From Euphorbia lathyris (Eukaryota > Streptophyta > Magnoliopsida > Malpighiales > Euphorbiaceae), in NCBI RefSeq assembly GCF_963576675.1, contig NC_088916.1, forward strand, positions 21,055,501 to 21,119,500: 64,000 nucleotides of DNA, written 5' to 3'. A program made the position numbers and the translations under genes. The notes under the pieces are model-generated. The model was not told the DNA's origin, did not search any database, and was given only the letters and a program-made list of their open reading frames with translations. This document shows positions 22,984 to 33,855 of this stretch, in pieces. Position 1 is the stretch's first letter. Each line of letters starts with the position of its first letter.

Positions 22984-23433
22984 ATTTCAAGTATAGTATG
23001 CATGCTGAGTGAATTACCATGCAGAATGATTTATGCTATTACATGCTGTGTGTTTATCTTAAGCTGAGCAACTAAGCATAAGAATTATTCCTTTGTATAA
23101 CACTGACTACTTAGAATTTTAAACGCTTGAAATTCTTAACACTGAGTGAAGAGCCATTGCAAACTTTAATACAAAGCACGCGAATTAAATAGCCACCTAG
23201 GATGACGTATAGGCTATAATTAGAAAATACACGCGCGTATGTGTCATAAATGCCAGAATCTTTGTCGATTGAGAATCTCGAGGTAAAACGGACAACCCAA
23301 CGCCTTGGATTAACTCAACATCTCTATAAATAGTGGATGAATTCCCACTTTTATTTCTTTACACTTAGAAATATTTGGCATTCATACTCTCTCTCTAAAA
23401 ATTCCCAAACTTCCCAAAAACTTCTCTGAGAAT
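22984..23433 (+). promoter_or_regulatory. pol-ORF3 spacer of B with a predicted internal promoter
   Basis: The TATA box CTATAAATAG is at 23324-23333, 109 bp before the ORF3 ATG. The block AGCCACCTAGGATGACGTA (23191-23209) is shared with A. The sequence around the TATA box (CTATAAATAGTGGA, then TTCCCACT and TTTACACTT) is also shared, although the rest of the spacer has diverged. Confidence 0.6.
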
Positions 23434-24877
23434 ATGAGGAACGGTTCTCTAAATATCTTCGGTGCCGGTTTACCCAACAACCGCTCCGATGCAAACCCCA
23501 AATCTCTTACCCAGCGTGACCACGCCAAGGTCACAACACTGAGCAAGAAAGCTCAAGCTGTCCAAGCCACCTCTTCGAAGGGAAACCAACAGCAAAAGGA
23601 CAAGGGCAAGAAAGTTGTGGAACCACCTACTCTCAAGTTTTCGAGAGTGTGAGGGGGTGGAAGATTGATCACTCACGATGGTTTTCAAGGGGATTCATGG
23701 ACGCCGAGCAACCTTTTTGTGAGTGGATCAAGAATAATGGTTGGACCGAGCTGTTCTCAGTTCGTGATGCTACTTACCCTGAGTTGGTAAGAGAATTCTA
23801 CGCCAACCTAAAGATCGCCAATGATGACCGGAACTACCTATCTTCTCATGTTCGAGGAAAGGACATATTCATCAACCCTGCATATCTTGCCTCACTGTTC
23901 AAGCTGAAAAATGAAGGAGCTATACTTCGTAAATCTGGTGACCATGAGAAAACCAACTACGTTCAGACCTTCTGTAAACTTGAGGGTCATATAGGTGAAA
24001 TCTCGAGCACTTCCATGGGTCGGCATCAAAATATGGCCCATTACATACTGACCAATTTCCTTTTCCCTAAAATCAACTGCACCAACTCAGCAACCAATTT
24101 TGAGCAGTGTTTTATATGGCACATGCTGACCTACACACCGATAAACATGCCCGTATTCATAATCGATGGGTTTCTACGAAGTACAGGAACCCTTAGGTTA
24201 GGCTCTTTTATCACCCGAATCCTCAAGGATCACAATGTGGACATGGTTGCGGAAATCAGCACTCGGGGAACCGAGATTACAGCTGGTGCCCTATTCGGTT
24301 TGGCATATGATCAACCTATTGTGCCGAAAAAAGGAAAAGGGGAAGCTGTCCAGAACGCTGAGGGGGCGGTGACTCGAAAGGGAAGAACTCAAAGAAAGAG
24401 GAAGGTTGTCCAGAGCACCTCTAAAGCTACTGCTTCTGCCCCAAAGAAGGTTAAATTTGTATGTGTAGGAACTAAGCCTCAGATTCAACAAGGACAGGGT
24501 GGATCTAGGTCAGCTGAGAAAAGACCTAGGCAAGCTGAGCCTGAGACAGAAGAAAGAGAGGTTGGTGACCAACCATTAAGGAAGAGGAAGAAGCAGCTCA
24601 ATTTTGAGTTAAGACCTATCGATGCACTACCAACTGATGTCATCGTTCCTCCTAACTCACACTATGTACAAAGTCAAGACGTTGACGCTGAGCAATAGAT
24701 AGATGATCAGGAAGAACAAGACCAACTGGGTGGTCAGTTTGTCGAGGAAGAATTGGAGGAACAGTTTGAGGAAGAAGAACTGGATGATGAGTTTGAAGAA
24801 GAAGAAAGTGGTCAGGATGACAATGAAGAAACAGCTGATGATGAGCACCTTGAACCAATCAACACTGAGTTGGTTGA
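23434..24877 (+). pseudogene. ORF3 of element B, 5' part (split by Athila element C)
   Basis: The start is ATG 23434 (MRNGSLNIFGAG). The leader is basic and frameshifts near 23640, so the core is read from 23649. The core has SRWFSRGFMDAEQPFCEW, YPELVREFYANLKIA, HYILTNFLFPK, TNFEQCFIWHML and LRLGSFITRIL, matching A and E. The next part is very basic (RKGRTQRKRK) and then strongly acidic (EEEL/EEEES runs). A TAG at 24696-24698 interrupts it. Element C inserted in the acidic stretch. The function is unknown; it resembles a putative plant transposon protein domain. The basic patches could bind nucleic acid, which is inference. Confidence 0.75.
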
Positions 24878-26513
24878 TGACGCGGCCTCACGCGAATGAG
24901 GCTGATCTTAGGGATAAGTGTACCCCGTTGTTATCAAGTAATAAAATTCTGGAAAGTCCAGGTATCGTCCACAGGATTTATTTCTGCAAGTATCGAGCTA
25001 CTTGGTTTCAGGTGTTATCTAGGCTTAGGGGGGGTTTGAGTTTGTTTTTCTTAAATTAATCTACTCCTAGGTTGAATTATACTATTCCTAGCTAAGTTAT
25101 CTGATTCTAACTAAGTTATTCTATGCCTAATTAAGTTACTCTACCCCTAATTAAGTTAAACTACTCCTAAGTGATCTTTTACCAATGCAATTACCCGAAG
25201 GAACATGAAAGGATACGATGATAATGAAAATAGGTTGTTTAGACAACGGATTTAAAACCTAATCTAAGTCACTTGTGTCCGAGGCGATTAACCCGACCTA
25301 TCCTCCTAAAGTCCCTAGTTCGTGATTCCCTTGTAAGGCCGAAACTAGCTCTAAGGCTCAGCAATTTGGGCTTAATCTTCTATAGGGTCGTCAATCCTAT
25401 AGGCACTGACTAGGTCAGATTCAGCTCGCAATATGTGCCAACTTAATTTTGGGATTATCGAATGAGTTAAACCAATCAGACAAAGCGTAAGACAAAGATT
25501 AAAGCAATAAAACAATTGAAGAAACAAAACTATAATATATATCAAAGATGAAAAGTATTGTCACGAAGTTACAATGAGCCTAGGATTTATAACATGTATC
25601 AGAGGCTAGACAGAGTATAAAAGAAGAAAAGTCCCTTTCAGAGAACCTGTCTACCAATGCAGGCGTCTTCCTAGGACTTAAGGATGGAGCTTGAGCAATC
25701 CTCGGTGAACGGAGCTTCGGAGGTGTCTTCAATGGAGGTTTGAAGGATATGGAGGAGGTGGAGAGGATTTCTCAAGGTGAAAGCTAAGGAAATTACAAAG
25801 ATAAAAGATACCTAATTTACATTGGAAAAATCCTATTTATAGACGCGGTTCGGCCCCTCTTCTTGACCTATTTCGTGTCCTTATGCAGGTGGGAAATCGT
25901 GGGACCGGTCGTGGAGTCGTGGGGGCGGAATTGGTCTTTTTGACCAATTCCCGCAGGTCTGCTCGCCGAGCAGAGCGAGCTGCTCGGCGAGCAGGCACTG
26001 CTCGTCGCGAGCAGGCTCCCTGCTCGCCCGAGCAGGCACAGTCTGCTCGGCGAGCAGGCCTCTGAGGGCCTGCTCGGCGAGCTGGCCTACGAAGGCCAGT
26101 TCGTCGAGCAGTCTTGCCCGATACGCCCCCGCGCGGTCGCCGAATGCCAAACATGCGTTTCTTCGCCCAAACTTATCCCTGCGCATGCACAAAAACTCCA
26201 GATAACATTAGTCCAAAGGCTAAATTGACCCACCAATCGCTTATTTTAAGCAAACGCTTCATTCGATGCGACTTTTGACGGATCAATTAGCTTCAAAAGA
26301 TAACGGAATTATAACACGCATGCCATTTTAGCCGTATATGCCCAAATTGATCATAAAACGAGCCTAAACAATGAAAAGTAAATAAAACGTTTCCAATTTC
26401 TAACTAACTCACACAAAAGCATTTAGATGCGAGAATTGCTCGCTTATTGACTAAATAACGCTAAAACCCGTCCTAAAACCGTACCCAAAGATAGGGGTTT
26501 TTGACCCCTATCA
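24878..26513 (-). repeat. 3' LTR of element C
   Basis: It pairs with 32236-33855. It carries a TATA box (minus CTATAAATAGG, 25832-25842) and a GC-rich array of near-palindromic CTGCTCGGCGAGCAG words at about 25960-26120. The arrangement of this array differs between the two LTRs. Confidence 0.93.
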
Positions 26514-28054
26514 AACCTCCTCGCACTTAAAACTTTACTTATCCTCAAGTAAACTAAAAAACTAAACCCGCAATCACAAGCAAGCTAGAAAACCTCCCGG
26601 TTTGACTAGGTGCTTGACACAATTTCGAGCATCTGTAATCACATGCATTCGGAAATACAAAGTAGAGACACGATATCTAAAAGCCGCATTTCAATTATCA
26701 TAGGTCATATGTTTTAAGAAAAAGGACACATGTTCAATTAAACGAGCTTGAGGGGATCGCTAAGTAAAACACCTCACCATAGGTAGTTCACTCATTTCAC
26801 ACAATTTTGGTGGCTAAAGTGTTTACTCTCGGCTTATGTTCTTGCTTAGGATTACGTTGATTTTGCACGTTCATCCGAGTTCCTCTACTATGCTATATGA
26901 CTCCGATGATATCAAAAACAGCCTCGAATTGGGGTTGTAATGTGGTTAGAGGGTTAAAGGTACAACAAGGGTTAATAGTTCTAGCGCTAGAAAAACAAAG
27001 TTCAAATGACTTTAGCAAATATGAAGTGACTGAGCTTTTTATTCATTCATTATTCTCTTTTTAGGACGTTTTCTTGAGACATTTTGATTTTAAGAACTGG
27101 GGAATGAAGTTCGCCCCTTTTTGTTCGTCTCTTTTCTTTTTCTGTTTTTCTGTTTTTCTTTTTTTTTTCTTTTCGGGATAGTGATGCTCATTCACTTTTT
27201 AGCCTTTTGGCTTGCTACTATGATGCCATAGACAAAGATAAAGAACTAGAAACGACAAAGGCTCGATGTGAGCTTTGCAAAAACTTAGGGTTAAGTAGCA
27301 AACCAAGTGATGGTTTGCAAAAATTGGGTTAGAACGAAAGAAAAATCTATAAACTACAAAAATATAGGCTCAAAGGGGCTTCCTAGAGTGGATGAAAAAG
27401 AGAAAATAAGGTAAAGAAAAGGGTTAATTCTAATGAGGCTGGTCTACCATCTCAAATCATTGCATGTAGGTTCAACACAGTATTAGGTGCAAAATCTGTA
27501 ATCTTTCCACAAGTCAAAGCATTCACACAAAAATGTCAAGAAAAAGAGCTTTTTGATGTTCGCTCTTGGGCTCAAATTCAACTCACAATTCTTTGGGTTT
27601 CAATTTTGTGTTTACTAGTTCTCCCCAAACTCAAGTTTAATATCACATGCCTTCAATTCTTAAGTTATCTACCTAAGTAATGATTTTAGCATTTCTTCAA
27701 AAGTAGGGTCTAAATGCAAACTTTAGCTCATGCTTTTACAGATACAAGGATTGTGTCCTACACCTAAACTAGTTGTCATGCAATCTTAGATTCGGTTCTC
27801 AGCCCTCAAGGACAAATAACGAAGTTTAGATTCGAAGGAGGTTCACGGTTTTAGGTCCTAAACATGCAAAACATAAATAACACCTGAAAAACGCTAAACT
27901 AAACTAGACACGACGCAACAAAAATTAAAAAATTTATACAATTTTTGTAAGTTTGTCTACCCCTCCTCCTCACACTAAAAATATGCAATAAGTTCCAACA
28001 TTGCATCACAAACCATAAAGTACAAGTGCAAAAAGTTAGGGTGGAGAAGACAAC
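26514..28054 (-). other. 3' untranslated interior of element C
   Basis: This is about 1.5 kb with no credible ORF, lying between the ATHILA-type ORF and the 3' LTR. A purine tract (minus GCGAGGAGGTT) abuts the LTR at 26514-26524 and is the likely PPT. A pyrimidine-rich tract is at about 27120-27175. Confidence 0.6.
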
Positions 28055-29257
28055 TTACTGATCGACCGGGGGAGGTGGCCACGGCATGTTGTAGCGCTTG
28101 TAGTAGTCTGCCGCTACATATTCAAGGCCCGTGAGCCTCCGGTCCATGTTCTGTTCGAAGGTAGTGAACTGTTGGTCCATTTGCTGAACAGTATTGAAGG
28201 TCCGAAGGTTAAGGTCTCTCATTTCTGCCATCATGGTGTTAATGGCTTGGAATTGGGCCTCCGTCCCCGGCCCTTGGTGTTCCATTTGGTCATCTGCTGC
28301 TGTATCTTCTTCTTCCTCAGGTTCGTCGTGCTCTCCCTCTCTTTTTCGTGGTGGGTTTCTTGCCCATTTTCTTACCCTCCCACTTGAGCTTGCTCCTCCA
28401 GATGAGTTCCTGTTCAAAACTGAATGGAAAGTAGATTTTCCCAGAAATGTGGAGTTAAGCAAGGTGGGGTGGAAACCATCTTCCTGAATGTCCAAATCTT
28501 TGAATTGGCTATCAAGGAAGTTGGTAACCAAATGTCCAAGGCCAATGGACCCGCGTTTTCTACTTGTTTGGCTTGAAAAGCCTTCAAAGATGGCTTTGAT
28601 ACTATTAACGGGTTTATGGTTGGCCACACACCACAGTATGAGCAATTATGTCTTTGATATCTTATTGCTCTCATTTTTGCCTAACAAGTTATGAGCCACA
28701 AACTTGTGTACAAGGTTCAACACTGGGTCTAAGAGGTGGATTGGGCTAGCAGTGCGGGAGTCAAATTCTGATAAGCCTGTTAATTGTTCCCAAGCTTTAT
28801 CTTTTGTCATGGGTTCCTCAAAACCCGAGACTGCCTCTGGATGGTTATAGACTCCCATCAAGGCTGCTAACGTAGTGTCACTGAGACGATAGGGTACACC
28901 GTTCAGTCTGAAAGAATGCTTACCACACCCCACAGGCAACTCCTTTTTCAAAGTGGTCAGAGATTCTACAGTGAAGTTGTAATATACTAGGGTCCTTTTT
29001 GTGGCCAGTCTATGCCAACCGTGGAATTTTAGGATTTCATTGAAATCCTTTTCCAGACCTATAGATGCTAGATATTTCTGGTCAACAATGATTAGAGTGG
29101 CAAGTTCTTGCCTAGAAAACCAATGATACAACAGCCCCTCTCTCTCATCGACTAGCCCAAAAGGTGGGTTATACTTAGCTTGCAGAGCGTCACTGAATTC
29201 GATGTCAGAGTCGGCTTCATTGTCAACTGTGATCTTGGCCTTGCCTTTCCTTCCCAT
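28055..29257 (-). pseudogene. ATHILA ORF1-type protein (env-position gene) of element C, one in-frame stop
   Basis: The frame is 401 codons. The ATG at 29257 (MGRKGKAKITVDNEADSD) was chosen over an upstream TTG. Features are SRQELATLIIVDQKYL, GWHRLATKRTLVYYNF, GVPYRLSDTTLAALMG and a C-terminal acidic plus helical region (EEEEDTAADD, then FNTVQQMDQQFTTFEQNM). The fold pattern matches the ATHILA ORF-1 family, the extra gene after pol in Athila elements. Its role is unproven; it is called env-like by position only. A TAA at 28646-28648 interrupts it after NESNKISKT. No convincing signal peptide or TM segment is visible. Confidence 0.7.
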
Positions 29258-29278
29258 AGTGCCTGAGAGATAGACCAA

Positions 29279-29951
29279 ACGGACTAGTCAGAATTTCTTC
29301 ACAAACATAAACATAAACCTCCAAATAACCAATAAATAGGTAAAACCATAGTTTAGAAACTTAGGGACTAAAACCATAAGCTTTCAGTCCCTAAGTAATT
29401 TACCCGTAATTCTAAATTCGTGCAAAATTAGAGATGCCCAGTGACTAAAATGTGTTAAGAATGTGATATAGAATTCTATTGGCAAGTTGTCAACTATAAA
29501 CTGAATAGTTGAACTTTGAGCTAAAATGGAGATTTTACCCAAATTGAGCAATTTCTCCAAATATTCACAAATTAAGAACAAAAATCATACCCAAACCACA
29601 TATTGATCATAATGTAACTATATATTGCAAGAATATCAAGAATTAAAAAGCAAGTAAAAGGTTATTTGAGAAAAAAGATAAAAATCCAAAACTTAGGTTT
29701 TGTCCCAAATCTCAAAAATTAACACCCTAAACTAAAATCTAAACCTAGAAACATGTTAGAAATCAAAAATAGGTAAGAATACATACCTTAGTTGTTGAAT
29801 TCGGGTTAGTATGGAGGATTTGAGGTTTTAGGTTTTGTGAAAAAAGAAAAAAAGAGAGAAAGAAAGAAAGAAGAGAATAAAAAGAAAGAAAGAAAGAAAG
29901 AAGAAGGTAAGGAAGGGGATGATGAGTCATCCCCTATCCTTATCTTAATTT

Positions 29952-29986
<35 letters not shown>

Positions 29987-30253
29987 TGAAATTAAAATCC
30001 CGAACAGCCTGTGTCGGCCGAGCAGCTGGCTCGGCCGACCAGCTTGGCGAGCAGGGCGTCAGTGCCCTGCTCGCCCGAGCTGGGGCGTTTTTTTTTTAGA
30101 ACGAGTATGGGGTGCAAAGCTTGACAATATAATAAAAATACAAATTAAAAACTAACAACCAAATTTAACCAAAACAAAAAGAAAAGAAAAATGCAGAAAT
30201 AATTGTTCAAGCTTTGAATTTAAACCGAGGAGAACTCGATTTCTCCCCCTTAC
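29279..30253 (-). other. gag to ATHILA-ORF junction of element C, where pol is missing
   Basis: There is no ORF. The stretch holds a (GAAA)n tract (about 29838-29910), an (AT)n run (about 29954-29983) and a GC-rich CTCGGCCGA/GCTCGCC array (about 30001-30088) like the one in the LTRs. A full Athila would carry some 3-4 kb of pol here. Confidence 0.65.
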
Positions 30254-31564
30254 TCAATCCTTTCTCAGGATCTTTGGATTCTTCTCCGTTGTGCTTGGGA
30301 GAGAACCCTGTGGCCTTTCCTGCCTGTCCCTATTGATTTGGGCTACCTGATTGCTCAGATCCTTGCAGAAAGCTTCATTGTTGGCAAGCCTAACCGAGAT
30401 CTCCTTTAAGAGAGTAACCACCTCGTCAGATTTCTTAGGAGGTTGCATTGGCCCTTGGTTCTGCTGTTGATATGGGGGCATGCCAAGCCCCTGCTCTCTA
30501 TGTTCCTGAACAAAGCCGCTGGGAGGTCGAAGCACATTCTGATTTGAATTCCCGTAGGATAGGTTCGGGTGCTGAGGCCTCCTATAGTTGTTGTTGTTGT
30601 TGTAGGAGTTGTGGTTGTTGGGGTTGTAGTTGTTATAGTTCTGTTTGTACCTCGGTTTCCCCCCAACATAATTGACCATTTCCACCCCATCTCCAGCGAA
30701 AGGGCTCCCTGCCTGACAGTCCTTTCCATGGTGGTCACCGCCACAGTGCACACTGGTGGGAGGTTGGCTGAATTTAGCCAACAGGACGTCCATCTTCCTA
30801 CTTATATCCGCAACACTTGGATTTTGTTCTTGTTCTTCCACAGCAAACACCCGCTGCCTTGTGGGGCCAGCGAGTTTCTCCTCTTGCCACTGCACGCTCT
30901 TCCTAGCCAGCTCGTTAATCATATCATACGCCTCTGTTGCTGTCTTCCTGAACAAATCTCCACCCGCTGCGGAGTCTACAATAGCCCTGTTGGTGGGTGT
31001 CAATCCGTGATAGAAGACGCTCACCAATTGATGCTTGGGTATGTCATGATGAGGGCACATGCGCGGCATTTTCCTGAATCGGGTCCAAGATGTGTGGAGC
31101 GCTTCGTGCTCGGGTTGGTGGAAGGATGTGATCTCACCCCTGAGCATTGCTGTCTTCGAGGGAGGAAAGTAGTAGGACAAGAATTCCTTCTCCAATCCTG
31201 CCCAAGTCGTGATTGATCCGGGCTCCAGTGTTCTTAGCCATTCCAAAGCTTGCCCAGTTAGAGAAAACGGGAACAACTTCAGTCTAGCAGCATCTTGGGG
31301 AACCCCATTTGTTCTCGCGGTGTCTGCGCACATTAGGAAGCGATCCAGATGATCATTTGGGCTCTCATGTGCTTCCCCTCCAAACAATCCGGTCTGTTGG
31401 ATCAAGTGAATTATACCGGACTTGATTTCGTATGTATTGGCCGGAATATTCAGAGCGGCAATGTCGGACAAGTGCTGGTGTCGGTGTGGTGCCAGGATCT
31501 CACTCATCAGACGAGTGTCATTTTCTGGCCCGGTGTTCTCAGTGTTCCGTTCATTGTCAGTCAT
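30254..31564 (-). CDS. gag: gag of Athila-like element C
   Basis: This is an intact 436-codon gag (Retrotrans_gag family) on the minus strand. It starts MTDNERNTENTGPEND. The capsid motif region includes ALEWLRTLEPGSITTW, FLSYYFPPSKTA and SFHQPEHEALHTSWTRF, typical of the Athila/Tat branch. The Cys/His motif is reduced (CGGDHHGKDC). An Asn/Tyr-rich stretch (YNNYNPNNHNSYNNNNNY) follows, giving a false Val-rich ORF on the opposite strand. It is the only uninterrupted retroelement protein fully contained in the window, and could act in trans with a pol-bearing relative (inference). Confidence 0.9.
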   Translation of the reverse strand: MTDNERNTENTGPENDTRLMSEILAPHRHQHLSDIAALNIPANTYEIKSGIIHLIQQTGLFGGEAHESPNDHLDRFLMCADTARTNGVPQDAARLKLFPFSLTGQALEWLRTLEPGSITTWAGLEKEFLSYYFPPSKTAMLRGEITSFHQPEHEALHTSWTRFRKMPRMCPHHDIPKHQLVSVFYHGLTPTNRAIVDSAAGGDLFRKTATEAYDMINELARKSVQWQEEKLAGPTRQRVFAVEEQEQNPSVADISRKMDVLLAKFSQPPTSVHCGGDHHGKDCQAGSPFAGDGVEMVNYVGGKPRYKQNYNNYNPNNHNSYNNNNNYRRPQHPNLSYGNSNQNVLRPPSGFVQEHREQGLGMPPYQQQNQGPMQPPKKSDEVVTLLKEISVRLANNEAFCKDLSNQVAQINRDRQERPQGSLPSTTEKNPKILRKD

Positions 31565-32211
31565 CTTGATAGGCTCAATGATCTCGTCTTGCTACAGTTT
31601 TCTAATCTGTTTGCTCCTGCGAAGAGTACGTTCAAGTTCAGGGTTAAGAGGGACACACAGTATTCTTGCTGATCTTGTAGGCATATGCTGAGAAGAAATA
31701 AATACAAGAAATAAATGAAAACAGAAATTTTTCCTATGAAAGAAAATTATACACATCATACAAGGTCGCACAGTTTTATACAAGTATTCCTATTGGTTTA
31801 TATTGACAGATATAGATTGATGTACATGGTACAGACTAGTAGAGATAACAAGTATGTATAAGTATGAATCAGAATATGAACAAACATAACTATAAGAATG
31901 AGCAAGTATAAAAGGTATAAACAGGTACAGACAGACAAGTATAGATGAATTTAACAGATACAAATATACGTTTATATAAACAAGTATGAATAAGAATGGG
32001 TATGTACAACTACGCATGTTATGCGAAAACACGGTAGATATAAACAAGTATAGAAAGGTCATATATACTTAGGTATAGATGAATAAACAAGTATTTGTAT
32101 ATGCAAGTATGAATAATATAAACAAGTATAGATGATATAAACAAAGGATATCTACAATGAATGCCTAAACTAACAAATCGACCTTTGGTTCGATATTGCA
32201 GAAGAAATAAA
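31565..32211 (-). other. 5' leader of element C with degenerate short tandem repeats
   Basis: This lies between the PBS and gag. From about 31790 to 32150 the plus strand is built of loose copies of ATAAACAAGTATAGATGAA. No ORF there is credible. Confidence 0.6.
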
Positions 32212-32230
32212 TCCCCGGCAACGGTGCCAA
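32212..32230 (-). other. primer binding site of element C (tRNA-Asp type)
   Basis: The minus strand reads TTGGCACCGTTGCCGGGGA immediately inside the right LTR. This matches the PBS form TGGCGCCGTTGCCGGGG commonly seen in Athila-type elements, with one base changed. Confidence 0.75.
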
Positions 32231-32235
32231 AAACT

Positions 32236-33855
32236 TGACGCGGCCTCACGCGAATGAGGCCGATCTTAGGGTAAGTGTACCCCGTCGTTATCAAGTAATA
32301 AAATTCTGGAAAGTCCAGGTATCGTCCACAGGATTTATTTCTGCAAGTATCGAGCTACTTGGTTTCAGGTGTTATCTAGGCTTAGGGGGGTTTGAGTTTG
32401 TTTTTCTTAAATTAATCTACTCCTAGGTTGAATTATACTATTCCTAGCTAAGTTATCTGATTCTAACTAAGTTATTCTACGCCTAATTAAGTTACTCTAC
32501 CCCTAATTAAGTTAAACTACTCCTAAGTGATCTTTTACTAATGCAATTACCCGAAGGAACATGAAAGGATACGATGATAATGAAAATAGGTTGTTTAGAC
32601 AACAGATTTAAAACCTAATCTAAGTCACTTATGTCCGAGGCGATTAACCCGACCTATCCTCCTAAAGTCCCTAGTTCGTGATTCCCTTGTAAGGCCGAAA
32701 CTAGCTCTAAGGCTCAGCAATTTGGGCTTAATCTTCTATAGGGTCGTCAATCCTATAGGCACTGACTAGGTCAGATTCAGCTCGTAATATGTGCCAACTT
32801 AATTTTGGGATTATCGAATGAGTTAAACCAATCAGACAAAGCGTAAGACAAAGATTAAAGCAATAAAACAATTGAAGAAACAAAACTATAATATATATCA
32901 AAGATGAAAAGTATTGTCACGAAGTTACAATGAGCCTAGGATTCATAACATGTATCAGAGGCTAGACAGAGTATAAAAGAAGAAAAATCCCTTTTAGGGA
33001 ACCTGTCTACCAATGCAGGTGTCTTCCTAGGACTTAAGGATGGAGCTTGAGCAATCCTCGGTGAACGGAGCTTCGGAGGTGTCTTCAATGGAGGTTTGAA
33101 GGATATGGAGGAGGTGGAGAGGATTTCTCAAGGTGAAAGCTAAGGAAATTACAAAGATAAAAGATACCTAATTTACATTGGAAAAATCCTATTTATAGAC
33201 GCGGTTCGGGCCCTCTTCTTGACCTATTTCGTGTCCTTATGCAGGTGGGAAGTCGTGGGACCGGTCGTGGAGTCGTGGGGGCGGAATTGGTCTTTTTGAC
33301 CAATTCCCGCAGGTCTGCTCGCCGAGCAGGCACTGCTCGTCGCGAGCAGGCCTCTGAGGGCCTGCTCAGCGAGCGGGCATGGCCTGCTCGCCCGAGCAGG
33401 CCTCTGAGGCCCTGCTCGGCGAGCTGGCCTACGAAGGCCAGTTCGTCGAGCAGTCTTGCCCGATACGCCCCCGTGCGGTCGCCGAATGCCAAACATGTGT
33501 TTCTTCGCCCAAACTTATCCCTGTGCATGCACAAAAACTCCAGATAACATTAGTCCAAAGGCTAAATTGACCCGCCAATCGCTTATTTTGAGCAAACGCT
33601 TCATTCGGTGCGACTTTTGACGGATCAATTAGCTTCAAAAGATAACGGAATTATAACACGCATGCCATTTTGGCCGTATTTGCCCAAATTGATCATAAAA
33701 CGAGCCTAAACAACGAAAAGTAAATTAAACGTTTCCAATTTCTAACTAACTCACACAAAAGCATTTAGATGCGAGAATTGCTCGCTTATTGACTAAATAA
33801 AGCTAAAACCCGTCCTAAAACCGTACCCAAAGATAGGGGTTTTTGACCCCTATCA
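32236..33855 (-). repeat. 5' LTR of element C
   Basis: The promoter-side LTR for minus-strand transcription has its TATA box at 33188-33198 (minus). Its GC-rich CTGCTCG/CGAGCAG array at about 33315-33460 is rearranged relative to the other LTR. Confidence 0.93.

Larger units (their letters stand above)
24878..33855 (-). mobile_element. Athila-like Ty3/gypsy element C, non-autonomous (pol absent)
   Basis: Two LTRs of about 1.63 kb (24878-26513 and 32236-33855) start TGACGCGGCC and end CCCCTATCA. The TSD is GTTGA (24873-24877 and 33856-33860). Coding is on the minus strand: PBS next to the right LTR, a gag, then an ATHILA-type ORF. There is no protease, RT, RNase H or integrase between gag and the second ORF. 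The LTRs differ by few substitutions, so the insertion is fairly young. It sits inside ORF3 of B. Confidence 0.92.

Noticed and set aside
25837..26192. Arg/Ala-rich ORFs (RRPARRAGPQRPARRA type) in the Athila LTR, and the same at 33193-33638
   Set aside because: They arise from the GC-rich CTGCTCG array being open in several frames on both strands. They have no start context or conserved protein, and the array is rearranged between LTRs.
30569..31216. 215-codon plus-strand ORF with a Val-rich start
   Set aside because: It is the antisense shadow of the Asn-rich stretch and capsid of the Athila gag on the minus strand.
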